A DNA stretch of 64,000 nucleotides. Source: Theobroma cacao (taxonomy: Eukaryota > Streptophyta > Magnoliopsida > Malvales > Malvaceae). Of this stretch, positions 1 to 11,000 are shown piece after piece. Location: the NCBI RefSeq assembly GCF_000208745.1, contig NC_030859.1, positions 16,319,373-16,383,372 on the forward strand, given 5' to 3'. The notes beneath the pieces were generated by a model, which ran no database searches, was not told the DNA's origin, and was given only the letters and a program-made list of their open reading frames with translations. Both the position numbers and the translations under genes were made by a program. How positions within the stretch are numbered: position 1 is the first letter of the stretch; each line of letters begins with the position of its first letter.

Positions 1-75
1 AGTAGTTTTTATGCAATATGTCATTTTTCTATCGTTGCTTTTGAGATTTTACATTGATATTTTTTTTATGGATTT

Positions 76-1340
76 ATATTTGATGCACTGACAGTGTATA
101 ATTTTTACACACTATCAGCTCCCCAAAATATGCCACTTCATTAATGAGGTAAAATAAAAAAATTTTAAAAACTTAAAATTAAATATTAAAATTTTATATT
201 GATTAATTAAATAAAAAATAAAATATTTTCGCTTTTCAATCTCTTTCAATCCTTCTTTTTCTTATTCTCCTCTTTTCTATATCTCTTTAACTCTATCATC
301 TTCTTTTTCTCTTCTTCTTCCATTAAAATTAGGTTTTGCAAAATTTTGTTACTTCAAGACTAATTTTTAGTTTCTTTTTTTATTCTTTAGAGATTGAGAA
401 AACAAAATTCAAATAAATAAATCTTATTAGTATAAATTATTTAGTCAATAATTTTACTTATAAATAACACATTAAGTCCAAAATTGTTCTTTTTCCACAA
501 GCATTAGGTTTTTTTTTTTCCTTAGAATGCACTTATAAAACTCCAAATCATTATCAAAACTAAAATTCTTTTGAGGTATTACTTTACCATTTTACTAAAA
601 CCCAAAATACTAATAAATTAAAACCTAAGATGTTAAACTAAATCACATGTTTTTTGGTATTTAAACCAAAATCATTGTTCATATGATATATATGTTATAC
701 AAACATTTTAATTTTAACCTTTTAAATGAAAATTAGCTATATTTGATGGGATGTTACTAACCATTTTACAAGGGTTTCAAAATCAATTACTTGAGTGAAA
801 GTGAATTTCCCTTTGCAATACCATGAGGAAGGTGTGATATGGCTTCTAAGAAAAGAACAATTTTTTGCTTAATCTTGTTAATTAGAAGCAAAATTGTTAA
901 CTTAATAAAATTTTGCTTATAAGATTTACATATTTAAATCTTGTTTTCTCATTTTTTTTAAGATATGTTTTCTCAATATGTTTAAAAAAGAATAAGAAAA
1001 GAATCTAAAAAATATAAGAAAAAAATCTAAAAATTACTCTTTGAAGTTGTAGAATATTGCAAAACTTAATTTTAATGGAAGAAGAGGAGAAGAAGTTGAT
1101 GGTGTTGGAGAGATAATGGACAAAGAGGAGAAAAAGATGATGGAGTTGGAGAGAGATAAAAGATGAGAACAAGAAAAAGAATAACTGAGAGAAATAAAAA
1201 AGTGAAAATATTTTTTTTGTTTAATTAATTATTATGAATCTTTTAATATTTAATTTTTAGTCTTTAAAAATTGTTTATTTTCACTCATTAATGAAATGTC
1301 ATATTTTAGTGAACAGTGTATAGAAGTGCATCAAATATTA
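76..1340. mobile_element. Non-autonomous element with ~285-bp terminal inverted repeats
   Basis: The two ends are inverted copies of each other. The left end (76 to about 358) begins ATATTTGATGCAC, and the right end (about 1057 to 1340) reads GTGCATCAAATAT. The match continues with gaps through a CATTAATGA block, an AATTAAATATTAAAA block and a CT-rich/AG-rich tract. The interior (about 360-1055) is AT-rich and has no credible reading frame. Long terminal inverted repeats without coding capacity suggest a Mutator-like MITE, but I could not identify a clean target-site duplication. Confidence 0.7.
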
Positions 1341-1749
1341 ACCTTTTTTTATTTGTTTGACCTTTTAAGAAAGAAGTCTCCAGGCACATTACAGATCAAA
1401 TAATTTATCTCCACTTTATGGTAATTCCTCATCATAAATTGATCTTTATGGTAATGACCTTTTATATACAATTATCTTTATTATTGATGTAAATTAATCT
1501 TATATTCTATTCATACATAAAAAGATTGTAACCTGAAGCAGCTGCTACAATATTTATTGTGACACTAGCGTTAATACATTACAACGCTAAATTTGTCTGA
1601 GCCCTGAAACTGGCTTTAAAATTTTTTTATAAAACTAAAAGAATAAACATATTTATTATACATTCAAGAATTAGATTTGTTAATATATAAAATACAGTTG
1701 TTTCTACATATGCTTATTACAATATTCTACACAATCTTCCTATCCATGT
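1341..1749. other. AT-rich intergenic spacer
   Basis: This is the spacer between the foldback element and the duplicated NCA1 segment. I see no coding frame, repeat or RNA gene in it. Confidence 0.5.
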
Positions 1750-3312
1750 TTAACAGTTAGAAAGAACTGGGAAAAAACAAAAAACAGAGAAAATTTGACT
1801 TGTGCTAAAAGGTGGTGCTGTCTGCCTCTTATTTTTAAGATTACATATAGGTGTAGAGAGAAAGGCAACTCAAGCAGAAAGTAAGATTTAGCAGATAAAA
1901 TGTAAAGCATGGTTGTCTATCACTTGTGTTCCAAGGACTACCTAAAATATTCACACTCTGGCACATCATAATCCTCCAAGGATCTTCTCTTCCTAAACTG
2001 AATTCATTACTTGGCAACCTTAAGCTTTTCTATGTACACAAACTGGCTCCTTTATGAAGTTCACAGTTTTTCATTGAGGGGGCACTGAACTCACAGTTGC
2101 CTCCGATTGTTTCTCAGCCAGTTGAGTTTTGAGGAATTCCAGCACTGAAAGACGCTGCAAGTGAAATGCAGATGAGGAACCACTTTCCAAGAGATTAACT
2201 AGCCTCGTAGCTACATCAAAGAAAGCTCGAGACCAGCTTCTTCAGATTTCAAAGTCAAAGATTCTAACAACTTTATGGCTTCTTAAACTCCATCAACAGC
2301 CACATCCTCTTTTCCAAGAGTTCTGCCCACATCTGCAACTAAACAGCTACATCCAGAATCTGCAATACAAAATCAACAGGACGAAAACAATGCTAAACTC
2401 TTCAATACCAACAAAAGCATCTGTATTAGAAACACAACAGAGTTTCTCCAGCAGTACAATGAATTTCAATTGTACATCCACCACTGAAAATAAAAGGCAA
2501 AAAAGGAAAAAGAATGCAGTAACACTGCCTGATTTAAAGCAACCGAACACAATGCAATACTTTTTTTTGTTAGTGAAACAGATAGAGCAAAAGAATACAG
2601 CCCAGTTTGATGTACAGAAAGGTTAAGTATTATGTGTAAGAAACTAAGCTAAATGTTTGGCTTACTACATAAATCATCAGATGAGTTTGACTTAATTACA
2701 ACATTTAATTTTATAGAAAAATATATATAAATAACCAAGTAAAACATTCTTTATCACTCACATATCTAATCCATGAAACAAACTAGTAAAAGATATACAC
2801 TTAGACCATTTATCTGTTGATCAACTGAACTACAGTCAATATTGAAGTCCAACAATCAATATCCAAAAGGTGAGAAACATCTATATACTTATGTTCTCTC
2901 TAAAACAGCCATCAGTAACACATCACATCCAAATTTAACCACTGTCTAAAATCTCCTGACACCACTTCCTAATTTCAAGTAAAAAGAATATGGCCAAAGT
3001 CCTAAACCGGGTTCCTTAGCATAATTGGATAAACAGATAGCAGCAATAAAAGCCCATATAAAACTGGACGATTCTCTGTGACCAATCCTGATTAACAATT
3101 TTTCTTGACCCTCGGAAATAAATTCATACACCAACAAATATAAACTATCAAAATAGCATAAAGACGACATCAGAATCCAACAAAAAGTAAGACTCAAAAG
3201 AAATCTACTATGCGCACACAGTTTTTGATTCAAAACTTTAATACTTCTCTGAAGTGCTGCAAACAGTACCCTAGAGTGGTCTGAACAGCAGCACTACATC
3301 TTTGTAATATTA
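1750..3312 (-). pseudogene. Truncated duplicate of the NCA1 3' part
   Basis: Two blocks match the intact NCA1 gene downstream. Positions 1758-2500 match about 7800-8530, covering the 3' flank, exons 7 and 6 and the start of intron 5. Positions 2800-3312 match about 11857-12372, inside intron 3. Everything between, including exons 4 and 5, is missing. The exon 7 copy (2071-2154) is fully open, ends in the same TGA and encodes the same tail, with RLSVLEF where the intact gene has RHSVLEF. The exon 6 copy (about 2230-2359) is broken: it has lost about 10 bp near its 5' end, has an in-frame TAA where the intact gene reads CAA, and a deletion removes its splice donor. No RING exon is present. It lies in the same orientation as NCA1, with CWC21 between them. 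Confidence 0.9.
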
Positions 3313-3680
3313 CTACTATAAAGAGGCCAAATCTCTCCTATCTCAATCTGAAAGAAAAATGCACAAATGGAGCCAATGCTGCTAGAGTAATCTGAAACAA
3401 ACTTTCTAAAATTAACAGCAATTCCATGGAGAAGGATCGGCATGACTCCTCTTTCTATATATCCTCACAAACGTTAAACCCCTCAAAAAGAAACCCTCAC
3501 TAGCTTGTGCAATGCTTTCATCTTTTCTTAGAACCCAATCTAAAACATGCTGCCAAAACACTTACTGCCCATCTCTGATTCAGAAAAATGATTTGGCAAA
3601 ACTCAATCCACCACCTAATCTTTAAGAAACTGACACATACAATAAGGTGCCAGCCTCATGCATCGGAATAATTTCCATAA
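3313..3680. other. Spacer without recognisable features
   Basis: This lies between the NCA1 pseudogene block and the repeated CWC21 3' flank. I see no open frame of note and no match to other parts of the window. Confidence 0.45.
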
Positions 3681-3937
3681 AAACTTCCATTAAAGGTATT
3701 AAAAATGTAATATAATGCAAGAATAAATAATAAACAAGAAATCGATTTCTGCAAAATACCCTATCTGAAAACAAGTGGAGAGTTTTGAAAGAAACCCATA
3801 CCGTATTCAGACCAATAATAAGAAGTTGTTAGGCATCTGCGAGTTAATTATTGCCAAGATGAACCTCCTCTGAATTCTTGTATGATTGTGATAAATTTTG
3901 TTTATCAGACAAGGATCAAAACTTACACTTTATATAT
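3681..3937. repeat. Copy 1 of a locally repeated flank (CWC21 3' side)
   Basis: This stretch lies just beyond the CWC21 stop and probably includes its 3' UTR. It recurs at about 5315-5525 and about 5783-6048. Shared landmarks are AACAAGAAAT, a CCTATCT block, a TATTCAAACCA-like block and, in copies 1 and 3, the tail TTATCA-ACAAGGATCAAAACTTA. Copy 1 touches a live gene, so the other two are probably derived from it. Confidence 0.7.
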
Positions 3938-4025
3938 ATGTAAAAAAGAATTATATATGGAATCCTAATTTTCTTCACTCAGACCTGTACTCTATACATA
4001 ATATTATCAGTTTTACAGGGAATAT

Positions 4026-4589
4026 CTATCCAGAAAGGCAAGGAGCAGCAGATTCAGAAAGTCCAATCTCAATCCCGAGAGCAGCCCTCAAGGTCTCCAT
4101 CTGCTTCTCCTTCCTCACAGCAACTTGGTGAGTCTGGGTATCCGAAACCCTGAGCCACAAAAAAAAGAACAAATAAATAAATAAAAATCCATAAGTAATT
4201 AACAGAAAAGAAAAGAAAATTAACATGATTATTTACTTTTTCTGATGAGCAGGGGTGGGTATAACTTCTCCTTCTTCCTCATCTTGAGCTTCGAGAGCCT
4301 TCCTAGCCTGGACGAGCTTATCAGCGATCTCAGAGTTGGTGTAGCGTTGTTCAGTGAGTTTGTCTTCTAAAATCACAAGCTTGAGCTCAATCTGACGTTT
4401 GCGATCGTGCTCGAGGATGTCCTTGTCGGGCTTCTTGGTGGTGAGGCCGGCGGTGCCTTGACCAGCCTCGAAAGGCCGGGTAGTGTCGGTTAGCCGATTC
4501 GTCTTCGGCTTTACAAAGAACTTGTTGCTCTGGACATAGCCGTTGGAGCCCGACCCCCGAGGGGTGGTGAGTCCGATTCCGTTGTACAT
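4026..4589 (-). CDS. CWC21: CWC21/SRRM2-type pre-mRNA splicing factor (cwf21 domain)
   Basis: This is a small spliceosomal protein of the Cwc21/SRRM2 N-terminal family, which sits near the catalytic centre of the activated spliceosome with Prp8 and Snu114. It has two exons: 4237-4589 and 4026-4149. The intron (4150-4236) has a GTAAAT donor and a GGCTCAG acceptor, and the split codon gives Lys. The joined frame encodes 158 residues and ends in TAG. The start MYNGIGLTTPRGSGSNGYVQ is the family hallmark. The cwf21 segment follows around DILEHDRKRQIELKLVILED (residues ~75-95). Exon 2 carries VSDTQTHQVAVRKEKQMETL, which I recall from plant homologues. There is no long SR-rich tail, so the length is closer to fungal Cwc21 than to animal SRRM2. 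The ATG is the first in frame after a leader of about 170 nt. Confidence 0.9.
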
Positions 4590-4835
4590 TCAAAACCCTA
4601 ACTTCGATTAAGATGATATACCAAAGGAAACGTAAAAACAGATACGAATCGTTACTGCCTTCGACTCGAAGGGAGAGAATCCCAAATCACAAGAGCAAAA
4701 TCCCTAGAAAACGACAAAAACCTAAACCACAATCAGCCAAACAAAAGAATCGGAGCAAATACAGAGGGAAAGGGTTTGCTTTAATTTAAATAGTTAAGGG
4801 TTGGCGGGTGCAGCATCAAACGGTGCCGTTTAATA
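4590..4835 (-). promoter_or_regulatory. CWC21 leader and core promoter region
   Basis: On the minus strand a TATA-like CTATTTAAAT (about 4785-4794) stands about 195 bp upstream of the ATG, which would give a leader of roughly 165 nt. Farther up are an imperfect palindrome AAACGGTGCCGTTT (4818-4831) and a TTGGCGGG stretch (4801-4808) that resembles an E2F site. All three are motif matches only. Confidence 0.4.
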
Positions 4836-5085
4836 GAGAGAAAAGAAAAATATATGTAAATAAAAAGGAAAGAACCAGAGGTAGAGGAGCGGCTCAAGCC
4901 CTTGGAGTCCACCAGACAAAGTCCAATGAGTTATTTCTACCAGCCTACTGGAGATAAGCCTTTGGACTTTTTTATATTTTCTTTATATTTTTATTAGTGT
5001 ATTTTGCACCAAATAAGTTACCTAATTATGATAAATTAGAGTTAATCTAAATTATAGAAAATTCTTGGAATGTGTAAAGGCACGA
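4836..5085. other. Spacer upstream of CWC21
   Basis: This is AT-rich DNA between the CWC21 promoter and the duplicated flank. I see no gene in it. Confidence 0.4.
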
Positions 5086-6050
5086 TTCCAAAGTAATTTT
5101 CTTAGAGTGAGACATAAATAATGACAAAATTAATCAATTAATCATTATTTAAAATTATAATAAAAATAAAGAAATAAAAAAGGGATAATAATAAATAATG
5201 AATCATTCAGATAATAAGCTATAAAATGATTGAATTTTGAATGATAAAAAAATAAGTGATGATAATGATAATAATAGAATAAAAAATTATTAAAAAATGA
5301 TAATAAACCTTTGAAAGGTTTTAAAAATGTAATATAATGAAAGAATAAATAATGAACAAGAAATCAATTTCTACAAATCAACCTATCTCAAAATTAGTCA
5401 AAAGCTTTGATAGAAAACTTGTACCATATTCAAACCAGTAATACGACGGCGTTAGCCATATGAGATTTTTTTTCTTTTAACTTGAGAGTTAGTTCTTCTC
5501 AATATGAACTTACTAGATTCTTTATGTATAAATTAAGATCCCATCAAAGTGTTGAGAGGTTCATAAAATTTTCTCTCAATTCAATTAACCATCATTTTAA
5601 ATCATAATAATAAAAAAATAAAAAACTAAAATGGAAGTAAAAAAGGAAAATAAATAAATAATGAGTCATTCAAGTAATAAACAATAAAATGATTGAATTA
5701 TGAAATAATGAAAAAAAAAGCAATGATAATGATAATATTAGAATAATAAATTATTAAAAAATGATAATAAAGTTTTGAAAGGTTTATAAATAACAAACAA
5801 GAAATTGATTTTCTGCAAATTACCCTATCTGAAAATAAATCGAGAGTCTTGAAAGAAACTCGTACCATATTCAAACCAATAATACGATGTCCTTAGCTAT
5901 CTGAGTTTTTTTTTTTTTAGGTTGAAAGTTAATTCTTCCTGAAATGAACTTATTAGATTCTTTATGTATAAAAAAGAAATCTTCTAAATTCTCATATCAT
6001 TGTGATAATTTTGTTTATCAAACAAGGATCAAAACTTATACTTTATACAA
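5086..6050. repeat. Tandem duplication, two ~460-bp units (copies 2 and 3)
   Basis: Unit 1 (about 5086-5540) and unit 2 (about 5540-6000) align along most of their length. Each starts with an A/T-rich AATAATGA-type tract with the shared block ATTATTAAAAAATGATAATAA, here 20 bases from 5288 and from 5751. Each then runs into the sequence also found at 3681-3937 beyond CWC21. Only unit 2 keeps the tail AACAAGGATCAAAACTTA (to about 6048). No CWC21 exon accompanies either copy. Confidence 0.7.
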
Positions 6051-6153
6051 AATTTACACATAACGCTCAAATAATCACAAGATAATAAACCAAGCTAATT
6101 AATCAAAACGAAAAATAAAATAACTGATATCACAAGTATCAATATAAAAATAA

Positions 6154-6656
6154 GGGTAAAATACCCTTATCTCTCTAAGTTTTGATCGAAAGTACAAATC
6201 CATTAATTTTAAAAAAAAATATTCCGTCTCATAAATCTAACCGTTAGTCAACTGTTGTGTTTTCATCAATTTGATGACGTAACAAGAGTAAAAAAATAAT
6301 TGTACCCTTAATTAATTTTTTAAAATTATTATTATATAATTTTATTAATTAAAAAAAAGCTCCTTATCTAGGGATCACCAAAGCTCCCTTGGGGAGCCCA
6401 ATTTGGTGTTCCCCTCCCTTCGGAGCATCGGTTGGTGCTCCCTTTTCTTAGGGCTTTGGGGAGCACTGACCAGTGCTTTTTTATTTTTGTAATTTTTTTT
6501 AAAAATATATAATAATAATTTTTTAAATTAATAAAAAAAGAAAGAGCATTCTAATCCTTTCATAATCTCTGTTAATGGTAAGAGTGTTTACTTCAAAAAC
6601 TAATGGATTCACTTAAAATTCTAATTCAAACTTAGGAAAATGGAGATACTTTACCC
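6154..6656. mobile_element. Mutator-type MITE, 503 bp, 9-bp TSD
   Basis: The element starts GGGTAAAATAC and its other end reads GGGTAAAGTAT on the opposite strand. The arms stay alignable for about 200 bp, for example TCTAAGTTT and ATCCATTA in both. The flanks are a perfect 9-bp direct repeat TAAAAATAA (6145-6153 and 6657-6665), the TSD length of Mutator-like elements. The centre (about 6370-6475) is a GC-richer island with several GGGAGC/GCTCCC inversions. No coding frame is present. Confidence 0.85.
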
Positions 6657-6667
6657 TAAAAATAAAG

Positions 6668-7105
6668 GTATAATATTAAAAAAAATCTTTAAATTATTCA
6701 AGAGAATTCAAATAAAGTTTTATTTTTTTATTAGATTCAATCAAATCTTTATATTTTTATTTTGAATCAAATAAACCTTTATGACTGATGATTGACTAAT
6801 TAACATTGATCAAAATATCACTTGTCATTTTATATCCATGTGGCATGTTATCATGTCAAATTAATATATTATGTCGTTAACAATTATAATATATCAACAT
6901 GCTATATTATTATCAATTATAATATGTTAATATGTCAAGTTAACATTACACGACATAAAATGACATTTTAATTAAATCAATAATTAATAATAAAAACTTA
7001 ATTGACTTAATAATAAAAGTATAAGAACTTGAATAAACGTAATAAAATTATAAAGACTTATTTAAATTTTTTAAGATAATTTAAAAACTTTTTTAAATAT
7101 TATAC
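6668..7105. mobile_element. Second foldback MITE-like element, 438 bp
   Basis: The left end GTATAATATTAAAAAAAATC matches the inverted right end GTATAATATTTAAAAAAGTT, and the arms continue to pair to about 90 bp (for example TTTAAATTAT and ATTCAAATAA-type blocks). It begins 12 bp beyond the previous element. No target-site duplication could be fixed. Confidence 0.65.
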
Positions 7106-7795
7106 TTAAAACTTACCATAATAAATTTTTTATTAATAGATATAGGTATTGTAAATTTTACAAAAAATTATTATATACCGAATCTTCGTCTTCTTCGCTA
7201 GACCTCTACTTTATAAATAGAAATAAATATAAATATTATAAATTTAACAAAAAAAACCTCAATCCAAGTTTTGATTCTTGACCAATAAATAGATAAAGAA
7301 AAGAAAAACCTCCTATCTATATTAGTTTGGAGTAAAAGCAGCAAGTGACTCTTGTGGAGTAAATAAAGTTATGAAAATCTACCAAAATGAGAACAAAATT
7401 TTAAAGTTTATTCAATACTAATGTGTGCAAATAAAACCACCTATTGTCTTTGTTACTTATGGTCAAGTAAGTATAAAATGATAAATTAAAATTTTTGTTA
7501 ATAACAATTAATCAACCCTTAATCATAAAAATTTATTTTATTTGATTTAAAATAAAAATGAATGTAATAGTAAAATAAAAATTTATTTGAATTTTCTTAA
7601 ATAATTCCAAAACTTTTTAAGACAATATAATATATTTTTTTAATTTTATAAGCAAGTACCATAAAAAATAAATTAAAAAAGAAAGAAAAAAGCTTGCATT
7701 TATGTAGAAGATGTTAAAATGTCCGCATTATAACTAAAATCTAATAGCTAATTGGTATGACATTATCCCATCATGGTCACATCCTTATTAATACA
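7106..7795. other. AT-rich spacer with a possible MITE relic
   Basis: There are no coding features. A stretch at about 7470-7635 resembles one arm of the 6668-7105 element (TTATTTGAATTTTCTTAAAT-like), but the match is loose. Confidence 0.35.
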
Positions 7796-8092
7796 TTTAA
7801 AAGGAACTGGGAAAAACACAAAGAAAAAAGTGAAAACTTGACTTGTGCTAAAAAGTGATGCTGTCTGCCTCTTATTTTAAGATTACATATAGCTGTCGGG
7901 TGAAGATTTTGCAGATAAACGTAAAGCATGATTGTCTACCACTCGTGTCCCAAGGACTTAACCAAAATATTCACAACTCTGGCACATCTTAATCCTCCAT
8001 GGATCATCTCTTCCTAAACTGAATTCATTACCTGGCAACCTGAAGCTTGTGTATGTACAGAAACAGGCTCCTTTGTTACAGTTCACATTTTT

Positions 8093-11000
8093 TCATTGAG
8101 GGGGCACCGAACTCACAGTTGCCTCTGATTGTTTCTCAGCGAGTTGAGTTTTTAGGAATTCCAGCACCGAATGACGCTGCAAGTGAAAAGAAAATGAGAA
8201 ATCATTTTCCAAGAGATAAAACTAGCATCATAGCTATATCGAAGGAAAACTTACCCGAGCCTGGAGACCAGTTTCTTCAGATTTCAAAGTCAAAGATTCT
8301 AACATCGTTATGGCTTCTTGAAATCCATCAACAGCCACATCCTCTTTTCCGAGAGTTCTGTCCACATCTGCAACTTTAGCGAGAGAAACAGCTACATCCA
8401 GAATCTGAAATACAAAATCAACAGAACAAAAACAATGCTACACTCTTCAATACCAACAGAAGCATCTATATCGGAAGAACAACAAAGCTTCTCCAGCACT
8501 TCTCCAGCACTAGAATGGATTTCAATTGTAAACACATAGCATTCTGATCTAGTTTCATATTTAATAAGAACTATCTACTCTATTTTGTTTCACAAGCATT
8601 GGGTGTCACAAAAACTTTAACAAAGTTTAACTCATTCAGATTTGTTTTCCTTTCTCAGGTTACATTTAGACCAGCAAGAAGAAAAGGGTGAGGGGACAAC
8701 CCTGAGCGAAGCATCTGTTAATTCATTTTGAATCCTTAGGCTCAACATTTACAAATTAATTAGTATGCATCCTCTGCCCTAAATGCAACTGGCAACAGGT
8801 CAGCAGACACAGCGAAAGCCACCTTAACGGCATTTGTTTCACAAGCATTGATTGTCACAAAAACTTTAACAAAGTTTAACTCATTCGGATTTGTTTTCCT
8901 TTCTCAGATTAGACCAGCAAGAAAGAAAAGGGTGAGGGGACAACCCTGAGCGAAGCCTCTGTTAATTCATTTTGAATCCTTAGGCCCAACATTTACAAAT
9001 TAATTATTAGTATGCGTCCTCTGCCCTAAATGCAACTGGCAACAGGTCAGCAGACACAGCTAAAGCCACCTTAACGGCAAGCCAACACACCAGCCATATA
9101 TCAGGTATATGCACAAGGAAGGTTCTTATACCACGACTCTTGGCAATATTTTGTTAATATGTTGTCTTTCAGGAAACATTAAAAAAAATGTAAAAAAGAA
9201 ACTGCATATTTCTCACAGATCCCGTGGAGGCATAACCTGCTCTCTTTTACCAATCCCTGCACCTCACGACCTGCTAATAACCATTACAATCACCAATCAC
9301 CCATAAATCACACTAAAGATGAGTTTATGCAGACATATAACGTCATCTAAGAGTTGCTCTTTTTCAGAATGTCAAGGGTTCTATAATCTCAAACATAATG
9401 CAACAATCTGCACACTTCACTAGTTGTAAATTTTGGGAACAACAAAAAAAAGGGATTTTAAGAGTTTATGATTATGAAGAGGGGTTTAGTGTTAATTGTT
9501 GCATTACAGTTTAATTTGATAGGAATCTATTAGCAGAACAGTGGGTGAAACTGTATAATGTGAGAAATTCCTGTGTGGCACCAAGAAGTAATGAAGCTGG
9601 AGGATTTGATTGACAGGAACTGACAGAAACTATGGAGGGTCCAAGATTTATATCTTACAAAGAGAAAGTTTGATGTAAGTAACAATGAAGCTAATAAATA
9701 GGTATTGTGTCACACGTAAATAGGCATTGGTTAACAACCAAGCATGTCAGCAGCCCAAGCAGGCTATCCAACTAGCTGAACAGACAGGAGGCCCAACCAG
9801 ATTGCATATCAAGGGGTGAAAATTTTAGCACACCTTTTTTAAAGTGTAGATAGGCTGATTTATTTTCAATGTGAACATTCAAATTTTAAAGTGTAGATAG
9901 GCTGATTGGTAAAAGTAGCAAGAAATTACAAAGCTATCCCTCCAAATGGAACTTCTATAATTGCTAATCACAAAACTATATATGCAATTTTCTTTTTCGT
10001 ACACAACTGTGGTACAAAAAGAGAATAAGAATACTTAATCCACCATGGCTGCAATATAATGTCCCTACTACTCAGGAAACATCCCTAAGAATTCCTGCCG
10101 ACAATTATAGAACGTAAGCTAAAACCTTCAAGAAATTAGTGGACCAGTTCAATTGATCCACCTGATTAACTGTCACTTGAAAGCGCAATTTAGATCTATA
10201 CAAATACTGCATGTCGCAAGCATCTCATTGAATACCATTTTGATAGCACTACAATGCCAAGATACAATCGTAGACCTCACTGGATAAACTTGAGAGAATC
10301 CATAAGAGACCAGGAAAGTACACTTTTTGCTATCAATGTCTTTGATTCGATTAAGTTGTACATATCCAAATGCAATATTCCAGATCAACAAAGGGGTTAA
10401 ATTTTAGTCGGTTTTGAATATGGTGAAAACTGAAATTCAAATATTAATGCTAAAAGATACATGTCATTAGAAGACATAATATGATTCACGCATAAACACA
10501 TTCATAACAGAGACCGTGATGATAATATCAAGCTAAGCTAAAAAGTTGTAAAAAAATGGGGAGGAAAAGAAAAACCAAATTGCTAACCTGAGAAGAAACG
10601 CGAGGATTGTGCTTGATAACATCACGGCGGACACCCAAAGAGCGAAAGTAGTAAGACCTTGCAGCTTGCAGATCTCCGTCATAATACTTAAGATCTCCAA
10701 TTTTATTAAGTGAAACAGATAGTGTATGTGTGATCTGTAAAAAGTAGGTTCGAAATGATCATGGTGACTCATTAGTGAAGAATATAAAGGCAATATCACA
10801 AAGCAAAGTTTACAGTGGAATAACCTCCAAATCATCTGTTGGCAATTTTGTAAGGAACTCAACGCTTTCCTCAAAATAATTGATTGCAGCACCAGCATCT
10901 CCCATTGCTCGACTGCTAGAACCTTAAATGCTTAGATTTACTCAAACATTTGCATCACAATTACAAAGAGTTCTTGTTCCCAATAAGGTTATTTCACTGA

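Noticed and set aside
4387..4593. Second frame within CWC21 exon 1
   Set aside because: It is a shadow of the conserved CWC21 frame.
4801..4808. E2F site as a firm regulatory call for CWC21
   Set aside because: A single 8-bp match in AT-rich DNA is weak; it is mentioned only as a motif.
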